Below, piece after piece: positions 22,811 through 34,474 of a DNA stretch of 64,000 nt; the stretch's first letter is position 1, and the number at the start of each line of letters is the position of its first letter. The notes under the pieces were generated by a model, which saw nothing but the letters and a program-made list of their open reading frames with translations, had not been told where the DNA came from and searched no databases. The stretch lies in the NCBI GenBank assembly GCA_025618425.1, contig CM046838.1, positions 7,773,655-7,837,654 on the forward strand, given 5' to 3'. This DNA comes from Heliocidaris tuberculata (lineage: Eukaryota; Echinodermata; Echinoidea; Camarodonta; Echinometridae). The position numbers were made by a program, and so were the translations under genes.

Positions 22811-23241
22811 CGATTCTAGGACAACTACCCCCTAGACAACTACCCCCCGGACAACTACCCCCCGGAAAACCACCCCCTGGACGACTACCCCCCCAGGAAA
22901 TCTACCCCCCAGGACAACTACCCCCAGGACAACTACCCCCCAGGACAACTACCCCCTGGGACAATTACCCCCCAGGACAACTACCCCCCAGGACAACTAC
23001 CCCCCAGGACAATTACCCCCAGGACAATTTTTCCGGGGGTAGCTGTCCAGGGGGTAGTTGTTCGGGGGGTAGTTGTCCGGGGGGTAATTGTCCTAGGGGG
23101 TAGTTGTCCTGGGGGGTAGTTGTCCTGGGGGGTAGTTGTCCTGGGGGGTAGTTGTCCTAGGGGGGTAGTCGTCCAGGGGGTGGTTTTCCGGGGGGTGGTT
23201 GTCCGGGGGGTAATTGTCCAGGGGGTAGTTGTCCGGATACG
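22811..23241. mobile_element. Foldback element of GGACAACTACCCCC units
   Basis: The left half is about 13 tandem units of roughly 16-17 bp (GGACAACTACCCCCC); the right half is the inverse (GGGGGGTAGTTGTCC). They meet near 23030 with almost no spacer, making a ~430-bp near-perfect palindrome. CCCATAGA flanks both sides (22803-22810, 23242-23249) as an 8-bp TSD. No coding region. The G-rich strand of each arm could form G-quadruplexes and the whole a cruciform. Confidence 0.85.
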
Positions 23242-23249
23242 CCCATAGA

Positions 23250-23746
23250 CTACGGGAACCGGGTGGCTCCTGTATTAAGCCTATGAGAGTTAAATAATTC
23301 AGTAGTCAACGGTTAATATTAGCATTATATATCTGAAAACCTTTCTATGCCTGGATATTTGTTTATCCTTCTGAACATCATTATACAAGACAGATATCAA
23401 AATTCAACAATTTATTAAATCAAGCCTCCACAAAGTAAACCGAATCCCTTTAAGTAAAGAAGATGAAAACAAAAGAGAAGGCATATTCTCAGCAATTGAA
23501 ATCGATTAAATGAAATCTCGCTTGTAATACATGTAGTTGTAAATACATGTAAGGTTTATAGGCTACAGTATGCAACACGTACATTATATCCCCAAACATT
23601 CAATGCTTTTAGTGTTGAAATTGATATCAATTATCGACACATTGCACTTAACTTGAAATGACGGAAGTTGACTTTGTGATGTACATGTACATGTACCACT
23701 GGTTAATGATTGAGAGGGGTTTCATGATTTAGCTTTGGTAAAGCTC
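23250..23746. other. Intron 1, nothing recognised
   Basis: AT-rich intron sequence with ACATGTAC-type motifs. No coding or element termini seen. Confidence 0.5.
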
Positions 23747-24174
23747 TTCAACTCTTTCAGGACAAGAATTATTTAAGAGCTAAAGTTATCACATTGTATT
23801 CTTCAAATTGGCAACATTAATATTTTTTCTTTCAGTGCTACATGTACATGGTTCTAATAAGGTGTAATATCTTTGAAAACAATTACATGGTTAGAAATAT
23901 GTCGAAACTCGAAAAGTTGAAAAAATTGCCAATTTTGTTGGAAAAGCAATGATTTTGAACCTCTCAATGTGTTTCCAATTTAAGGATTTCAAAGCTTATT
24001 CTCGTTTTTTAAAGTTCCTAGCATCAAACACATATGGTCATGCAACAAAAATGGACATAGTGTGTGCAGAAAATTTTGCTCTTTCTACTGATGCATCTTG
24101 TACATTTTTTTAGAGCTCTGAATCAAAAGTTATTGAGCCGAACCACAAAATGTCAATTGTCTTGAAAGGGTTAA
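23747..24174 (+). mobile_element. TTAA MITE, family C, decayed copy
   Basis: Begins TTCAACTCTTTCAGGACA and ends TTGTCTTGAAAGGGTTAA. It matches the copies at 26358-26772 and 32382-32798 throughout (CACATTGTATTCTTCAAATTGG, GAATCAAAAGTTATTGAGCC), but its left TTAACCC end is mutated. Confidence 0.75.
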
Positions 24175-26357
24175 GTTATCAGGTAAACTACATGTATAAG
24201 TCAGAGAAAGAGAGAGAGAGAGAGAGAGATTTTTTTATTAGGGGGGGGGGGATTGGGGAAAGAATGAAAAAAAAAGGAATAAAGGAAGAAAAAAAACCCA
24301 TAGAAATTGCTGAGGCAATGTCACAGAGTTAAATCTGTCTTAAAACTTTTGATTTTTTGAGTGATCTATGACAAAAAAAATTAGCTTTTTCACAATTCTT
24401 ATCTACCGGCCCTCCGTTTTCAAGTTGACACAATTAGAGTTTTAGTCTAGTTCGTGTCTGACTTGGCTCAAAACCTTCCGTCTGGCACGTTTGAGACTGG
24501 TTCTGGTTCCGAGCTATAGCATGATGTAGAGGCCTGATAATTGTTATTTTTCTAAGATGGCTGTGCCAGGCTGTCATAAACGCACAATCATTTGTAAATG
24601 CGTTTATAGTTTATAATTTGCAAAACCAGGTGCAGAGCCCAAGTAAGCCAGTTCGTAATTACAATTTGTGCGCATACAAATATGGGTCATTTCAGGGTCA
24701 TTTGTACCATAATCAATTACAACCTGGCTTATTCGCCTGGAGAAAAGAAGTATAAACAGTACCCCTTGAAACTATGTTTTACATGAGCGTTTTAAAACGC
24801 TCATTCTGCCTTCGCAAGGAAAGTATGAACGTACCCTTTGAATATCGCATTAAAGCGTGTGGGGAGGGACGAGAACCTATGAACCAATTTGTCTAGGCCT
24901 CATACATGTAGGTACTATTAATTTTCTTTGGCTATGACAAAAATGTTATGGAGGTTTTTTGAACAAATAAAACCAATCACTGGGAGAAATAGTTGTCCCT
25001 CCAAAAAGTTGCATTTTCGCCAAGATTAACTTCATAAAACTCACTCAGTAAACAAAAAAAATAATTATTTTCTTTATCATTGTAACATGTATGTATTTAT
25101 TATTAGGTTGATATAAACATAGAGCAAATGTCCGATGTACAATACAGAATAGTGTATTATATAGTGCTGGCATAGCATTCTTTCTGCAAGCTGAATAGGG
25201 GCTATTGCAGATACATATTGTTTCCTATTACCATGGTTGTATCCATGCATCTTGATTTCTGTTCATGCAGGTGCCACAGGAAGAACAGTATTTAAATCAC
25301 TGATGGAGATAGCCTGTTGAAGTAAAGCAAATTGATATTAATTTGAAATCAATGCACAGTTTGCCCACAGGATAGGGAGAAGGGAAGAAGGACAAGGGTG
25401 AGACTAAGAGTATAATATAATTTCTTCAGAAAATTTGTTGAGTCTGTGCTATTCATCCCGCTGTCATGTCAGAAGCAGTCACAGTCATATTTTTACATTG
25501 ATAAGTTGTTATCCATATGGGCAAAGTCTTGTTAAAGTCTGATCCAGTGAAAAAAATAAGTGGGGGCTAAGGGCAATTAGCCCCCGAAACTCTTTGAAAA
25601 AGCCACCGTAAATGAAAAAAGAGCCACCGTCAAATAATATTTCTGCCCTTGGGTCGTAGTGCATTAAAATCTCTGAACACAATACATTGTTGTAGGTGGA
25701 CTTCGAAGTAGCCCTCGCAAAAGAAATGTTAATTTGTACACTGGTCACTCTGATCTTTGTACTTTTCCCTGTGGGTAAAAGCCATAAAAGCTGTGTGGGG
25801 TATTGTACATTCTAATATCTACTCTATGTAAGTAAACAATTCTGTCTATTTGATCTGTGGCTACTTATCAAAGAAAAAATACGAAGCTTGAAATTCAAAG
25901 GGAAAAGCCTACCTCTAGCACGTGTGAAATGCCAGGGGTTTAATGTGTACTACACTTTTGCTTTATTATTATTATTATCAAGTCCTTTTATACTAATTTT
26001 GCCGGATGAAGATCATAACTTTTGAAAGTCTTCTTTTGAAGATGAACATATAATTTGTAAGTACTGGTAATGAAATAACTTATAGTACTGCAAGTTGGAA
26101 GCAAAATGATGTGTTTATTTGAAAATTATTACTCTATAGTGTGGACTGGATATGGATGATTATGTTCCTGCTCAAAACACTTTACAGTTTACACTTTCTT
26201 TCACTCATTTTATTTTGAACAGAGTTAGTAAATGTTAGGAATTTAATGAAAATGTATTTTGCAGTGTACCATTAGAATTAATTTCTTTAAATCAACATCT
26301 TCCAGTAGCTTTAGAATTATTGTCAGATGTGTTACCAAAGCATGAATGGGCAATGAA
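24175..26357. other. Intron 1, no gene seen
   Basis: Contains an (AG)n run and poly-G at 24200-24250. The rest is AT-rich without recognised exons, RNA genes or element ends. Confidence 0.5.
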
Positions 26358-26772
26358 TTAACCCTTTCAGGACAGGAATTATTCAAGGACTAAATTGATC
26401 ACATTTTGTTCTTCAAATTGGCAACAGTTATATTTTCTTTTAGTGCTACAAGGTGCTAATAAGGTGTAAAATCTTTTTAATCAATATACATGGTTACAAA
26501 CTCTGTCAAAGAGTTCCAAAAAATTGCCAATTTTAATAAAAACAATGATTTTGAACCTCTCATTGTGTTGCCAAGTTAAGGATTTCAAAGATTATTCTCG
26601 TTTTTTAAATTCTTGGCATCAAACAGAATATGGTCATCCAGCAAAAATGGACACAGTTTTTGCAGAAATTTTTGCTCTTTCTACTCATGTATCTGATATA
26701 TTTTTTAGAAATCTGAATCAAAAGTTATTGAGCCAAACCACAAAATGTGGTCAATTGTCTTGAAAGGGTTAA
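26358..26772 (+). mobile_element. TTAA MITE, family C, intact copy
   Basis: TTAACCCTTTCAGGACA at the left and TGTCTTGAAAGGGTTAA at the right form TIRs flanked by or including TTAA. 415 bp, non-coding; an open frame inside (26524-26763) is chance. Confidence 0.8.
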
Positions 26773-27605
26773 AAGAGTCCAAAACACCTGATACACAGCC
26801 AAAATACCTGCATCTAAGTAAAACAATTCTCACAGAAAAGAAATTGAGAGAGAATTAGAGCATCAGACTGAGAGGATTTTATGCTTTCTGAAAGTCTGAT
26901 TCATTATAGAGAGAATCGATACACAGCGATTGCTTGAACCAGGGAGGTGGAAGAGAGATGTCAATGTGATTTCACAATGTGGCTGAGATAAATTCTGTCA
27001 CTGCAGAGAATCATGCTGCTTGAAAATTTATTTGTGAGATCCAATTAATAAAGTATTTTATCGAAATGTTATGTATTGAATTCTTCTACTGTTTTATGTG
27101 ATAAACTTTCCAAAGTTTGGCAAAACATTTAGGAATCAAAACAATCTGAAAATTTCCTGAAGTTTTATGCCCTTGTGACTGCACATTTTTTGTCTCCCAA
27201 TGCATAATGTTTTATAGAAGTTTTATATGATTTGGTATTTGTATGTACTACATGTATTCAGCATGTATTTGTGTTTGAAGCTCTTTGATATTTTGAATTT
27301 GGGTTGCTCTTTTATGTATTTCTGTGTTCAGGGCTTTCTTATAAAGTAGTGTAAGAAATAGAGCTGAACAAGTTTACCCGGGTTGAATTAAGACAAAAGA
27401 AGATAATAAAATGAAAGAAGATAATAAAATGAAAGAAGATAATAAAATGAAAGAATACAAAACACATTGCAAATCTCTTGAGATGAACTGATGATGAGAT
27501 CAGTGCTCCTTTGAATACATGGTTTTTGAATTTATGAAGGAGATGTGCTCTTATAAAATGTATCCATCTACATGTATGATAAAGTTTTTTCTCTTGATAT
27601 TGCAG
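26773..27605. other. Intron 1 3' part; 17-bp tandem repeat
   Basis: Three to four copies of GAAAGAAGATAATAAAAT lie at about 27403-27450. The intron ends with TTGATATTGCAG at 27594-27605. Confidence 0.7.
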
Positions 27606-27926
27606 GTGAAGTTGTCCATATCACAATACTAACTGTTAGATACACGAATGTAAATACTGGGAGTGCTCAACGACCACAGTATCAATGTTACCGCAGTGAT
27701 CCAGATGGAGATGCTTCACTTTCATTTGGTCGCTCAGCACCGATAACAACAAACCAATCAACACCACCCGCTGTGCGACACTCAAATGCATATCCAAATG
27801 TCAGAGTAGTCAAATTCCCCACGGAAGGTGGATGGGATCAAGATGGCTTTGGACCTTTTTACTGTGAGGCTTCTAAATCTGGTCGAGATGTGACAAGGGT
27901 GACTACATTTTTCCAGCGAAGTGATG
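27606..27926 (+). CDS. Tie: Tie-like receptor exon 2: first Ig-like domain
   Basis: 321 nt, residues 21-127, phase 1-1, bounded by TTGCAG and GTATGA. Cys48 (YQCYRSD) and Cys107 (FYCEAS) are placed as the B- and F-strand cysteines of an Ig fold. The tail FYCEASKSGRDVTRVTTFF resembles the region before the second Ig domain of Tie2, which also has a YFCE motif followed by a basic strand. A sequon NQST is at residues 70-73. By family role this domain belongs to the ligand-binding head. The frame continues past the donor to a stop at 27965, so the exon end is set by the GT and by homology, not by an ORF end. Confidence 0.85.
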
Positions 27927-30445
27927 GTATGATTCTTTTCCATTCACAGTCTACATGTTATTTTTAGGTTAGGAAGGAAACAGTTACATTGTATATGTAC
28001 AGTGTATGTGTACGTTTTGTTCACCAACTGAAGGTACATTACATCGTGATGGCAAATTTAAGAGGCTTTCAAGCACTCCTACTTTTTAAAACCCTTTTTA
28101 CCATTAATTCTCCTACTTTCTCTTATTTTTTTCAAACATATCTGAGATATTTATGCAAGGCAATGATGCACGAGAATCTTATTGTAGCTCAGTTATTGCA
28201 GGTCCTAATAAGCAGTGTGCATATGCGTATTGATGTGAATATTATAAGACCCTATTACACTGACAAAATGATTCTTGGGCCAGCCTCAGCCTCAGGCCTG
28301 GGTCCACAAGGTGTTAACGGTCAACGGGTCTGAGGCCCCCCACCCCCCCTGCCCCTTTCTCCCCAAAACAAACTGCGCGGAAACTCCTTATGTATTTTTA
28401 TGTTTTGCCCTTTCATCTTCTCTCTTTAGCTTTTCTTAGTCTTTCTTTTCTGTTTCTACATGTATGTGCTTCTCTTCCTCTATTTCATTGTGGATTTCTT
28501 TGTATTTCTCTTTCCTTATGTTTTGACTTGTCTTGTTTTCTGTCTTTCCTTATGTATATTTCGTTTTTCCTTCTTTCTTTTTCTATCTTGCCCTATGTAT
28601 TTCTTTGTTTTCCCTGCCCTTTATCTTCCATTTCTCTTTCTCCTTATGTATTTTTATGTATTCCTGTTTCAATTATCTTCTAAGTCTATATTCCTTATGC
28701 CTTTATTCTGATTTTTTCTTTCTTTAATTTTTTATTCTTTTTATTCTGATTTGTTTTATCTATCTGTATGTATTTCCTTTTTCCCCCCTCATCTTGTTTT
28801 CTATTGTTCCTTATGTAAATTGTTTCCACCTTCTTTAATCTTAATTCTCATTCTAATCCTATTGATTTCTTTGTATTCTGCTTTTCTATCATCTTCTCTT
28901 TTTTTAAATATAATTTCCTTACGAATTTAGTGCTTTTATCTTTCCACCTCTCTTTCAATACTTCCCTATACATATTTTTCCTATCCTTCTTTATTTTTTC
29001 TACAATATATCTCTGCATATATAGTTTCTTTGCTTTTCTCTCTCTGTTTTTCCTTCTGTATTTCTTTGTTTTGCCCTCTTTCATCTTTTTCTTCTATCTT
29101 TACCTATATATTTTTTCTTTACTTCTCTTTCCATCTATTTATTTCTTATGTATTTCTTTGTTTTCACTCTCCAGTTTTCAACCTTTCCATATGTATTTTT
29201 GTGTGTTTTTTTCACTCATTTTTCTGTTTCCTCATGTATTCCTGTGGATTTTTTTTTTCAAGTTTTCTATTTTTTCTTATGTAGTTCTTTGTTTTACCCC
29301 TTATCAAATCTTCTCATTCTATTCATCCTGATGTATTTTTCTCTTTTGAAAAATGCTTTTTCTATTGTCTTCTCTTCCTATGTTTCGTTTACATGTATTT
29401 ACTTGTTCCCTCTCATTTCCTATCTTGTGGAAGACTGTTCTTCTTTACTATCTATCCTTAATTAGCTCTCGGAATTGCTCCTTCTGCAACTTTCTCTTTC
29501 TATTCACCCTTATGTATTTTTTTTTTTTTTGTGTCTTCTATTTGTATATTCCTTGTATTGTTTTTTTTCTCCTTCCTTTTGTTTTCTGAGTTTTCTTATG
29601 TACATGTACAGTACATGTAATTCATTGTTTTCCCCCCAAGTCTTTATTTGACCCTTTCTTTCTATTTTTTCAACTTTTATTTTCATTTTCTATTGTTTTC
29701 TGACTGAATTAAGGAAAACAAACACTATTTTGGGTGTTATAGGGGTCTTAGACTACCTGGTCTTTGGGATGTGTACCATAATATAAAAGTGCATCCATAC
29801 CCATCGCTCCCTTGCATCCCGAATAAGAGGAACCTGCCAGTGTAATCATCCTGTTAAGCATGTTTTTTTTTCAAAGCTATTGAAAGTGTCCTTTTGAGCT
29901 TGGCCATGAAATGGATATAATCTTTGACACAGAAAAAAGAACCCATCTGGATAACCCGAAATATCCTATTTTTATCCTACTTTCTCTCTCCTAAGTCCTA
30001 CTTTTCTCCTACTTTTTTGCAAAGTTTTGATTCTACTTTCCTCCTTGGGTGTGCTTGGAAGCCTGAATTAAGGAAAACAAACCAGTTGTGATTGAGAATT
30101 TAAAACATGTTTACGTGTTAATGTATTTTTCACAGGTTTTTTGTTTTATTACAAACGTGAAAATCAAAGCTCATGCGCATTCTTTGGGTGGCTGACAAAA
30201 CACTTTTAAATGTTGCATACTTGTATGCAGTTGGTTCAAACTTTCACATCAGGAACAGTATGTATTTCTTTTTTTAAGGGGGTTACCAAAGCTAGAAATA
30301 GTCTTATTAAACTATAAGTGGAACATGCTTGAAGCGATCAGATAGCAAGCCCATTATGTAAGCAAAAGTCACATACGTGTACAGTGTAGCTTTTAAAAAA
30401 TAATGTCAGTTTTAAATCAGGTTTAATTTCTTCATTTTTATACAG
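27927..30445. other. Intron 2 (2.5 kb)
   Basis: Half of this intron is the polypyrimidine minisatellite listed separately. Positions 29704-29723 and 30063-30082 are identical 20-bp direct repeats (CTGAATTAAGGAAAACAAAC) flanking 339 bp, compatible with a retroposon target-site duplication. It ends with TTTTTATACAG. Confidence 0.75.
28385..29640 (-). repeat. Polypyrimidine minisatellite in intron 2
   Basis: About 25 degenerate units of CTTATGTATTTCTTTGTTTTCC plus T/C-rich spacer, the same unit as the right arm of the foldback at 5395-6126. It is strongly strand-asymmetric. Long phenylalanine/leucine/serine frames over it are repeat translations. Confidence 0.8.
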
Positions 30446-30715
30446 CTAATTTCACATCCAGTGATGGTATGTTCACAAAGACAGTCAATGTGAATGAGAC
30501 AGGAGTGGTGATCAGCATGACCATGACCATTCAGACAACTTCAAATGTAATCAACTGGAGGAAAGATGGTGGTGATAAATTAGAAGCCTATAATGGCAAG
30601 GACCAGATAGCCTTCCCAAACCCAATCCAGACATCAGATGAAGGGATCTATGAGATTCACTATAATAACGAGAGGAATCAAAATAAAGGAGGGTTATACA
30701 GACTCATTGTCAGAG
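30446..30715 (+). CDS. Tie: Tie-like receptor exon 3: second Ig-like domain
   Basis: 270 nt, residues 128-217, phase 1-1, between ATACAG and GTATAT. Trp165 (INWRKDGG) is the core tryptophan; DEGIYEIHY supplies the D-x-G-x-Y motif of the F strand and LYRLIVR the G strand. There is no cysteine in the exon, so this Ig domain would lack the usual disulfide, as I recall for the second Ig domain of vertebrate Tie2. Sequons NFT (129) and NET (144). The RLIVR end followed directly by the first EGF unit is a Tie family feature and ties this exon to exon 4. Confidence 0.87.
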
Positions 30716-31234
30716 GTATATGTATTTGTTTGTACTGTTTTTCAACAACCCTTCTCAGACTGGGCTTTTCGAGAGGGGGGGGGGGGGGGGAGGGAGGATG
30801 TGCTAAAATAATAGCTTTCCCTTACATTTCTGTAAAATTGTTTATCTAACATGTTATATTTTATGCAAATGAGATGCCTTTTTATTACATTTATTAATAT
30901 TTTTATGATAAAAGAGATAAGTGACCGTGCACCACAAAACAAACAAAAAGTCACATACATGTAGTTTGATTTTAAGTTAGAGCTCAATACAGGTGCATTT
31001 GATCAGCATGATCAAATGTTTCCTTACTGTGTTTTCTGAAAGCACGTAAATTTTCCAAACTTTAGAAGCTCAAAACAACTTGAAAATGGTATTTTGGGTT
31101 TTCTTGTAGATGCTTGTTTTTCTGATCTGGGGTTTGTTGTGCATGTACATGTAATGGTTTGTTGTGCATGTACATGTAATGGTTTTTATTTCTTGCAATG
31201 CTGGCTCCTGGGTTCATTTTGATCTTCCATACCA

Positions 31235-31832
31235 TTAAAGGGCAATCCAACATTGGTAATAAGATGATTTGTGTGAAATCAGAAAAATAAGAAAAACAGG
31301 AGGGTGAAGGTTTGAAAGAAATCCGACTAGGAATAAGAAAGTTATGGATGTTTAAAAAATGAGATCACTAAATCTATGCAAGTCTCAAATTGGCAATTTG
31401 ATGAGTCGATTGTGACATATATTGGCCGTCAACTCTTTCTGTTTTGTTGTACACTAAAATATCATTAATTTGCAGTTTTCTCCTAAACGCCTTTTCCCTC
31501 GAAGCAGTACTCAAAATATATTGTAGATAGCATATTGTTATAGGTCCTCATAAAAGAAAAAAATCATTCTGAGTAATACATTTTGAAGCAAAAAAATGAC
31601 ATTTTAGTCATTTTGTGTGTTGGAGCAGATGGGGGAGTTGTCCACAGCTACATCACAGTGACATTACCTATTCGGCCAATTTGAAATTCCCATATGTATA
31701 GTGATTACAATTTCCAAAATTCACAACTTTCTTATTTCTTGTCCGATTTTGTTCAAACTTTCACCAATCTGCTTCTCTGATTTTTCCTTTCTTTCATTAG
31801 CAATTTGCCACTAAGGTTGGATTTCCCTTTAA
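31235..31832 (+). mobile_element. TTAA MITE, family B, intact copy
   Basis: TTAAAGGGCAATCCAAC at the left and GTTGGATTTCCCTTTAA at the right; 598 bp, with TTAA at both ends. The arms also share AGAAAAATAAGAAA/TTTTTCCTTTCTTTC. A second copy (56319-57556) carries an insertion, and a fragment lies at 22430-22580. Confidence 0.85.
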
Positions 31833-32193
31833 CTGTTGCATTGATACTTCGATGTTATAATGATGTTGTGCCAAGTCTGAGGACAATGTGATAATTGTTT
31901 CATAGAAATTTCTATGGAGTTCTCAGTCTTCCTACGTTTTTCTCTTTGCATAATAACTTGTGTGTCAGAGTGCTTCAAATCAGTATTCCAAGGTTTGAAT
32001 ACCCTGTTTCATAGGTAACACTCTTATGAGTTCTATATTGTTTTAAAGCCGAGAATAGTTTGTTTTAGAATGAGACCTAAACTTAAAATGCAAGTGTTAT
32101 TACACTTTGTTGTATTGGGTTTTGAAAATGTTTAATAAAAGTCAGGTTACACCACTGAATAAAAAAGATTCTTTCGTATTGTCGGTTTTTTTT

Positions 32194-32240
32194 GCCTTCG
32201 CCCACCGAAGGTGGTGCTGGACGCATTCATCTTGTTATCA
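32194..32240 (+). repeat. Internally deleted copy of the GCCTCCGCCCACC repeat
   Basis: GCCTTCGCCCACCGAAGGTG, matching the 5' end of the 1-kb repeat at 35795-36790, is followed within a few bases by CGCATTCATCTTGTT, matching its 3' end. Only the two ends remain. Confidence 0.65.
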
Positions 32241-32381
32241 ATTTTTCTACAGACAAATATTGATCTTTTTTTCTTTCATATTTCTTTGTTTTTTAAGAGT
32301 TTTTTCATCAGATAAATTGATCTTAATAAATATTAAGGTATGCAAAGTCATGCACAAATCTTAGAAGACATTTGTCAGTGA

Positions 32382-32798
32382 TTAACCCTTTCAAGACAAT
32401 TGACCACATTTTGTGGTTTGGCTCAATAACTTTTGATTCAGAGCTCTAAAAAATATACCAGATGCAGGAGTAGAAAAAGCAAAAATTTCTACACGCATTG
32501 TGTCCATTTTTGTGGCATGACCATATTACGTTTGATGCCAGGAATTTCAAAAAGGAGAATAAGCTTCAAAATCCTTAAATTGGCAACACATTGAGAGGTT
32601 CAAAATCACCATTTTTTAATCAAAATTGGCAATTTTGACAACTTTTCGACTAAGTTTCTAATGATGTATATTGTTTTCAAAGACATTGCATTTTGTTAGA
32701 ACCATGTAGCACTAAAAGAAAAATATTATTGTTGCCAATTTGAAGAACGAAATGTGATCAATTTAGCCTTTAAATAATTCCTGTCATGAAAGGGTTAA
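32382..32798 (-). mobile_element. TTAA MITE, family C, inverted copy
   Basis: 417 bp, TTAACCCTTTCAAGACAATT ... CTGTCATGAAAGGGTTAA. Same sequence as 26358-26772 in the opposite orientation. Confidence 0.85.
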
Positions 32799-33172
32799 AA
32801 TAAGTTTAAAAAACTCAGTATTGTTATATCCAAACATTCAGAATGCTAACTTTTGGTCAATTTCATGAAATGATGCATGACCTCCTGTTGGCAGGCCTGA
32901 TTTTCACCAACTTTATTTCAGAAGATGAATGAACCTTGAGATGAACACTTCATGGGGAAAAGGCGTGTCATGATCTGTGATGAAGAACAGAGGGTCTAAC
33001 TATGTATTGTAGTGTGCATTCAGTAATATTTTCTTTTTGTTCTGTTGATGTCTAACTATTTTGTAAGTTAAGTCTTCTCTATCCAGCTTATTTTCTGTGT
33101 ACATGTACATTTACTAAATCATTAGGTACACATATTTTACAACATAATTTCTCACTCTCTGTCATATAATAG

Positions 33173-33307
33173 AATGCCCTGCTGGTAAATGGGGACCTCC
33201 TGAGTGCTATGGTATCTGTGATAAATGCTACAATGGTGGAGTCTGTGATGACATGTCTGGTCTCTGTATCTGTCCTAATAACTTCAAGGGACCAAACTGT
33301 CTGACCA
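33173..33307 (+). CDS. Tie: Tie-like receptor exon 4: EGF-like unit 1
   Basis: 135 nt, residues 218-262, phase 1-1, between AATAG and GTAAGT. CPAGKWGPPEC, CDKCYNGGVC and CICPNNFKGPNC give an EGF/laminin-type module with the NGG-x-C and CxCPxxFxGxxC pattern. KWGP-x-C directly after the Ig2 strand RLIVR is the same junction as in vertebrate Tie. The module is extracellular and structural, forming the stalk of the receptor head. Confidence 0.9.
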
Positions 33308-34312
33308 GTAAGTTTAGAATTTCATACTGCAATAATTTCTTGTTAAGTATAGTTTGATTGAGGAAAGTATTATTTCTCCTTATTCCACTGGAAATGAAAA
33401 GAGGAACATGTGAATGTTTCTGTTACAATGGAATATCTCTCTTTTACGAGATAGATTAAACAATAGAGTTGTACATTATCTCCTGTGAAATTTTAATCTG
33501 CATTTTGTTGGGAAATATTTCAGAATAATGTTGATAAAAGATGAAATGTAGAAATATATAAATTTGGTAGATATGCATATGAATTCCAAAGCAAAAAACA
33601 TTTTAAATTTGACAAATCACTTCAAAAAATAATTTGTGTACTGCTAGAGGTCTACATGCAGTATGCATACGACCGACCCCCCCCCTCCAAAAACAAAACA
33701 AAACAAAAAACAACAACAACAAACTACAACCCCCCCCCAAAAAAAAACAAAAAACAACAAACAAACAAAAAAACAAACCAACAACGACAACTAAAACTTT
33801 ACCTGGCATTCTTTGGTAAGAGATCAAGAAGAAAATACAGGTAATGAATAAAGTAAAACCACCTGCATGGAACTCAACATTGGGTTTTGTTTGAGCCCTT
33901 TTCTATGTGAGTGCATGTTGTTGTTGTTTAGGTTTAGCAGCACTTGTCATTCAAATGTGAATATTTACGCCTATGTCTAGTCTTATTATTTGTTCATTGA
34001 TTAGTCTACTCTCTAACATACAGAGCAAATTATTTTTGGGTGAATGGCCCCCTTCTGACAAAATTAAAAGGTGATCTGTCGATACCGACAGACCACCTAA
34101 ATTATCTCATTATCTCATTGATTAGTCTACTCTCTAACATACAGAGCAAATTATTTTTGGGTGAATGGCCCCCTTCTGACAAAATTAAAAGGTGATCTGT
34201 CGATACCGACAGACCACCTAAATTATCTCATGAAATTGTATACCGGTATATATTTGATGCATGCTTATAATGTATACAGCAGATTTCCTTTAAAAAGGCA
34301 ATTTTTATACAG
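33308..34312. other. Intron 4; A/C tract and 121-bp tandem duplication
   Basis: An A/C-rich low-complexity tract lies at 33675-33790. A 121-bp unit beginning CATTGATTAGTCTACTCTC is present twice in tandem at 33995-34115 and 34116-34231, essentially identical, so the duplication is recent. Each unit contains its own GGTGATCTGTCG/CGACAGACCACC hairpin. Intron ends TTTTTATACAG. Confidence 0.8.
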
Positions 34313-34474
34313 TTTGTAGAACTGGCGGTGGAAATCGATTTGGATTGGACTGTGAGTTCCAATGTTCATACCGCAATGACGGAACCGGACAATGTCATGG
34401 GAATCTCTTCTGCTTACCTGACCCCTATGGATGCTCATGTGATGTCGGTGCTCATGGAAAGGAATGTAACACAC
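34313..34474 (+). CDS. Tie: Tie-like receptor exon 5: EGF-like unit 2
   Basis: 162 nt, residues 263-316, phase 1-1, between ATACAG and GTATGT. Cysteines at 264, 276, 280, 290, 296, 303, 305 and 314. FCLPDPYGCSC at 295-305 is the most diagnostic Tie family string in the window, matching the second EGF module of vertebrate Tie2 where the same LPDPYGCSC is found. It is followed by a G-x-x-G-x-x-C end. A truncated duplicate of its 5' end lies downstream at 34632-34730. Confidence 0.92.

Larger units (their letters stand above)
30716..33172. other. Intron 3 (2.5 kb)
   Basis: Holds a poly-G run at 30776-30790, MITEs at 31235-31832 and 32382-32798, and a minimal copy of the GCCTCCGCCCACC repeat at 32194-32240. 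Ends with TCATATAATAG. Confidence 0.75.

Noticed and set aside
22811..23241. CRISPR-like regular array of ~16-bp units
   Set aside because: No unique spacers, units are contiguous and inverted about a centre, and the context is eukaryotic; it is a foldback element.
28390..29589. Long hydrophobic frames suggesting transmembrane proteins
   Set aside because: Polypyrimidine minisatellite translated in three frames; no initiation or splice context.
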